From Chromatiales bacterium (GTDB lineage Bacteria; Pseudomonadota; Gammaproteobacteria; CAMYNG01), in NCBI GenBank assembly GCA_027005735.1, contig JALTLF010000188.1:1-42500 (forward strand): 42,500 nt of DNA, given 5' to 3'. A program made the position numbers and the translations under genes. The number at the start of each line of letters is the position of its first letter. Position 1 is the first letter of the stretch. The notes beneath the pieces are model-generated. The model saw only the letters and a program-made list of their open reading frames with translations, did no database searches and was not told the origin of the DNA. Positions 37,329-42,500 of this stretch are shown piece after piece.

Positions 37329-37778
37329 ATGAGCGAACTCAAGGACCGCATCCTCGAAGATACCAGGGACGCCATGCGCGCCCGGGACAAGGCCCGGCTC
37401 GGCGTCCTGCGCCTCATCACCGCCGCCATCAAGCAGAAGGAAGTGGACGAGCGTACCGAGCTCGACGATGCCGCCGTGCTGGCGGTGCTGGAGAAGATGG
37501 TCAAGCAGCGCCGCGACTCCATCGCCCAGTACGAAAAGGCCGGCCGCGACGACCTGCGCGAGGTGGAGGAATTCGAACTCGGCATCATCCAGACCTACCT
37601 GCCCGCGCCGCTCTCTGCCGAGGAGATCGACGCCCTCATCGACGCCGCCATCGCCGAGACCGGCGCCGCCAGCATGAAGGACATGGGCCGGCTCATGGGC
37701 ATCCTCAAGCCCAGACTGGCCGGGCGCGCCGACATGGGCCAGGTCAGCCAGGCCATCAAGCAACGCCTGTCCGGCTGA
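37329..37778 (+). CDS. yqeY: GatB/YqeY domain protein
   Basis: [42 protein letters not shown]...[12 protein letters not shown]. Confidence 0.93.
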   Translation: MSELKDRILEDTRDAMRARDKARLGVLRLITAAIKQKEVDERTELDDAAVLAVLEKMVKQRRDSIAQYEKAGRDDLREVEEFELGIIQTYLPAPLSAEEIDALIDAAIAETGAASMKDMGRLMGILKPRLAGRADMGQVSQAIKQRLSG

Positions 37779-37863
37779 CAGATTCGAGACGTGTTCCACC
37801 TCGTGGTTGGCGCCGCGTAACTCGCCGCTCGGGACGGGTGCGCCTGCGCTACAATGCGTAGCC

Positions 37864-39696
37864 ATGGCGAAGCGCATCCCCCAGGACTTCATCGACGAGC
37901 TCATGAACCGCGTCGATATCGTCGAGGTCATCGACACCCGGGTGCCGCTGAAGAAGGCCGGCCGCGAGTACCAGGCCTGCTGCCCCTTCCACAACGAAAA
38001 GACCCCCTCCTTCACCGTCTCGCCGGCCAAGCAGTTCTACCACTGCTTCGGTTGCGGCGCCCACGGCACGGCGCTGGGCTTCCTGATGGAATACGAGCAC
38101 CTGTCCTTCCCCGAGGCGGTGGAGGCCCTGGCCCACACCGTCGGGCTGGAGGTCCCGCGCCAGGACGACGGGCGCGGGCCGCGGCCGGCGAAGCAGGGCG
38201 AGGACCTCTACGCGCTCATGGGCCGCTGCGACGAGTTCTACCGCCAGCAATTGCGCCAGCACCCGGCGGCCGGGCGGGCGGTGGACTACCTCAAGGCCCG
38301 CGGCGTGAGCGGCGAGATCGCCGCCGAGTACGGCATGGGCTTCGCCCCGCCGGGCTGGGACAATCTCCTCGGGGCCATAACCGCCGGGGAGGCCCCGGCC
38401 GAGGCCCTGCGCGAGCGCCTCATCACCGCCGGCATGGTGATCCGCAAGGACGAGAAACGCTGCTACGACCGCTTCCGCGAGCGCATCATGTTTCCCATCC
38501 GCGACCGGCGCGGGCGCACCATCGCCTTCGGCGGGCGCATCATCGACGAGGGGGAACCCAAGTACCTCAACTCCCCCGAGACGCCCATCTTCCACAAGGG
38601 CCGCGAGCTCTACGGGCTCTACGAGGCCACCCGCGCCCTGCGCAAGATCGAACGCCTGCTGGTGGTGGAGGGCTACATGGACGTGGTGGCCCTGGCCCAG
38701 TTCGGGGTGCGCTACGCCGTGGCCACGCTGGGCACCGCCACCACCCGCGAGCACCTCACCCGCCTGTTCCGCCTCACCCCCGAGGTGGTGTTCTGCTTCG
38801 ACGGCGACCGCGCCGGCCGCGACGCCGCCTGGCGGGCGCTGCAGAACGCCCTGCCGGTGATGCAGGAGGGCTTCGAGATCCGCTTCCTGTTCCTGCCCGA
38901 GGGCGAGGATCCGGACAGCTATATCCGCCACGAGGGCCGCGAGGCCTTCGAGACCGCGGTGGGCGAGGCCCGCCCCCTGTCGGAATACTTCTTCGACCAC
39001 CTCCAGGCCGGCCTGGACATGGACAGCCTGGAGGGCCGCGGCCGGCTGGTGAAGCTGGCCCGGCCCCTGCTCCAGCAACTGCCCGAGGGCGTCTTTCGGC
39101 AGATGATGGTGGATCGCCTGGCCCGCCTCAGCGGCACGGCGGCGGCGGGCCTGCTCACCGGCGCCGGTAGCCGCCCGCAGACCCGCCCCGAGGGGCGCGC
39201 GCCAGGGGCGCGGCGCGCCGCCTCCCATGCCGGGCCGGCGCCCGGCGCCGGCCCCCGTACGCCCGTGCGTGCCGCCATTCAGGCCCTGCTCGCCCGACCG
39301 GAACTGGCCGCCCGGGCAGGCGATCCCGCCCGCTTCGCCCACCTGGACATCGCCGGCGTCCCGCTGCTGGTGTCCCTGCTGGAGACCCTGCAGGGGAACC
39401 CCGAACTCTCCCCCGGTGCGTTACTGGAGAGGTACCGGGACGACCCCCATGCCCGCCACCTGAGCCGCCTGCTGGAGGCGGCCACGCCGCTGGGCGAGGC
39501 GGAGCTGGAGGCCGACTTTCTCGGCTCCCTGGGGTGGCTGGAGAACGAGGAGCTGAAGCGCCTGCAGGAGCGCCTGCTGGCGCGGGGTGAACACCAGCTG
39601 ACCCCGGCGCTGCTGAAGTTGTGCAAACCGGTGGATAGTCTAAGCTCAGAGGAAAAAGCCGCCCTGAAACAGTTGTTTAACGAGCAGGCGGGCTGA
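37864..39696 (+). CDS. dnaG: DNA primase
   Basis: Zinc finger CCPFHNEKTPSFTVSPAKQFYHCFGCGAHGTALGFLME; TOPRIM VVEGYMDVVALAQFG; FDGDRAGRDAAWRAL. Confidence 0.97.
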   Translation: MAKRIPQDFIDELMNRVDIVEVIDTRVPLKKAGREYQACCPFHNEKTPSFTVSPAKQFYHCFGCGAHGTALGFLMEYEHLSFPEAVEALAHTVGLEVPRQDDGRGPRPAKQGEDLYALMGRCDEFYRQQLRQHPAAGRAVDYLKARGVSGEIAAEYGMGFAPPGWDNLLGAITAGEAPAEALRERLITAGMVIRKDEKRCYDRFRERIMFPIRDRRGRTIAFGGRIIDEGEPKYLNSPETPIFHKGRELYGLYEATRALRKIERLLVVEGYMDVVALAQFGVRYAVATLGTATTREHLTRLFRLTPEVVFCFDGDRAGRDAAWRALQNALPVMQEGFEIRFLFLPEGEDPDSYIRHEGREAFETAVGEARPLSEYFFDHLQAGLDMDSLEGRGRLVKLARPLLQQLPEGVFRQMMVDRLARLSGTAAAGLLTGAGSRPQTRPEGRAPGARRAASHAGPAPGAGPRTPVRAAIQALLARPELAARAGDPARFAHLDIAGVPLLVSLLETLQGNPELSPGALLERYRDDPHARHLSRLLEAATPLGEAELEADFLGSLGWLENEELKRLQERLLARGEHQLTPALLKLCKPVDSLSSEEKAALKQLFNEQAG

Positions 39697-39730
39697 GGCC
39701 GGAGCACTTTTTGGCCGGCAAAACTGGCAA

Positions 39731-39754
39731 AAATATTAGAATAAGCTAATATTT
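39731..39754. other. AT-rich perfect inverted repeat in the dnaG-rpoD intergenic region
   Basis: AAATATTAG-AATAAG-CTAATATTT. Confidence 0.5.
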
Positions 39755-40008
39755 GGGCGCCCCCGGCCGCTAATGGGGGACCTTGAAAGTGCCTGTTTTT
39801 AACCACATTTTGGTCATGGGGATACCGCCGGGCAGGCCGGCGGCGGAAGTACAGGGTGTGTCACCACAGCATGTCACCGACCCGGCAGGCGCGGCGCGAG
39901 CGCGGATGGCCAATGGCCAAAAAGGCCGTTTTGGTATAGAATTCCGAGGTTTTACGCGTCCATTTTTTACCATTTTTCACGGTCTTACGAACTGACGAGA
40001 TATTTTCA

Positions 40009-41835
<1,827 letters not shown>

Positions 41836-41916
41836 GCTGAGTTGCACGCGCCGGGAAGCAGGGCTATGCTTCCCGGCGCATATCGAGCGGCTGGCTGCCA
41901 GCCGCGAATTTGTACC

Positions 41917-42251
41917 GGGCCTGTAGCTCAGTTGGTTAGAGCAGGGGACTCATCAAAATGGTGCGTTCATGTCGAAAGACATGAAATGAACGGGATGAAT
42001 TCAGGGAACCCGTAGCAACCCGGTTGGTTGCCGGCAACCCTGAGCCAAGCCGAAGGTACACCTTCGGAAGGTGCAGAGACTACCTGGGGACTGGTTATCT
42101 TACCGAGTGTCCTTAATGACAGGCTAGAGCGTCCCGCACCCAAGTAAGCCTGTTCGCATGCTTACGGGTGATGAGATAGTCCGCTCCTGATGGAAACATC
42201 GGGAATCAGTGAATCCCTTGGTCCCAGGTTCGAGTCCTGGCGGGCCCACCA
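41917..42251 (+). tRNA. tRNA-Ile(CAU) gene with CCA end, interrupted by a group I intron
   Basis: 5' exon GGGCCTGTAGCTCAGTTGGTTAGAGCAGGGGACTCAT (41917-41953); 3' exon AATCCCTTGGTCCCAGGTTCGAGTCCTGGCGGGCCCACCA (42212-42251). The joined exons fold as a complete tRNA resembling bacterial tRNA-Ile2 with a CAU anticodon. Confidence 0.92.
41954..42211 (+). ncRNA. Group I self-splicing intron (about 258 nt) in the tRNA anticodon loop
   Basis: P1 CAU|CA-AAA-UGGUG with U.G wobble at the 5' splice site, ends in omega-G. Core motifs GAGCCAAGC, GAAGGTGCAGAGACTA and GATAGTCC match the Azoarcus tRNA-Ile intron core from memory. GAAA-capped P2 hairpin CATGTCGAAAGACATG. Confidence 0.92.
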
Positions 42252-42294
42252 CTTCCCGAGACGATGTTTCCGCGTGTGCGGCCCTCTTCCCCTG

Positions 42295-42500
42295 CTACCG
42301 ACCGGCCGGCCTGAAGCCATTCAGGGTCTCGACCAAGCTGTCGCGGTTGCGCAACTGGGGAATCGTATAGATAAAGCTTTGCCCGCCTTCGTTCGTCACG
42401 TTGCCAAGGGCCTGCCTTGCCGCCTCGGCGTAGTCCTCGCTGATGGCGATCCGCAGCCCACGGCGGTTCAGCGGGAAAGTCGCTTTCTCGATCCGGCCAA
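42295..42500 (-). CDS. C-terminal fragment of an unidentified protein, truncated by window edge
   Basis: Open minus frame ...GRIEKATFPLNRRGLRIAISEDYAEAARQALGNVTNEGGQSFIYTIPQLRNRDSLVETLNGFRPAGR* running off the right edge. Confidence 0.4.
   Translation of the reverse strand, partial: GRIEKATFPLNRRGLRIAISEDYAEAARQALGNVTNEGGQSFIYTIPQLRNRDSLVETLNGFRPAGR

Noticed and set aside
37849-39342. 497-aa minus-strand ORF and the 438-aa plus ORF at 37854-39170
   Set aside because: Shadow frames of dnaG.
41914-42251. tRNA plus a separate downstream small RNA
   Set aside because: The two halves join exactly into one tRNA with complete acceptor and anticodon stems, so the intervening sequence is an intron.

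Overview
The window is a GC-rich proteobacterial chromosome segment; gene content suggests a chemolithotrophic gammaproteobacterium (inference). (1) About 1-7.7 kb, minus strand: a Nap-like periplasmic molybdoenzyme operon, with a diheme cytochrome c lipoprotein, a TAT-exported NapA-like catalytic subunit, two NapG-like ferredoxins, NapH and a NosR/CcoG-like polyferredoxin. No napB, napC or napD is visible. (2) About 8.5-20.9 kb: a candidate extracellular-electron-transfer island. It has a histidine-rich membrane protein, a periplasmic 21-CXXCH cytochrome, a lipoprotein cytochrome with 15 CXXCH plus one CX3CH, an AMIN-like protein, an AMIN/SPOR/TPR/beta-barrel fusion, a Sel1-ankyrin protein, a membrane-anchored ferredoxin-flavoprotein reductase and a GltB-like FMN/3Fe-4S protein. 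This island is the best candidate for an undescribed system. (3) About 21-31.5 kb: moaA, DsrE-like, DUF3617, TauE, APC permease, SSADH, cca, cmoB, cmoA and uppP. (4) About 31.5-41.8 kb: MidA-like methyltransferase, pteridine reductase, folK, folB, plsY, tsaD and the rpsU-yqeY-dnaG-rpoD macromolecular synthesis locus. (5) 41917-42251: a tRNA-Ile(CAU) gene interrupted in the anticodon loop by a roughly 258-nt group I intron. Several families of small dispersed or inverted repeats occur in intergenic regions, including a 207-bp MITE-like element that supplies the stop codon of the pteridine reductase gene.
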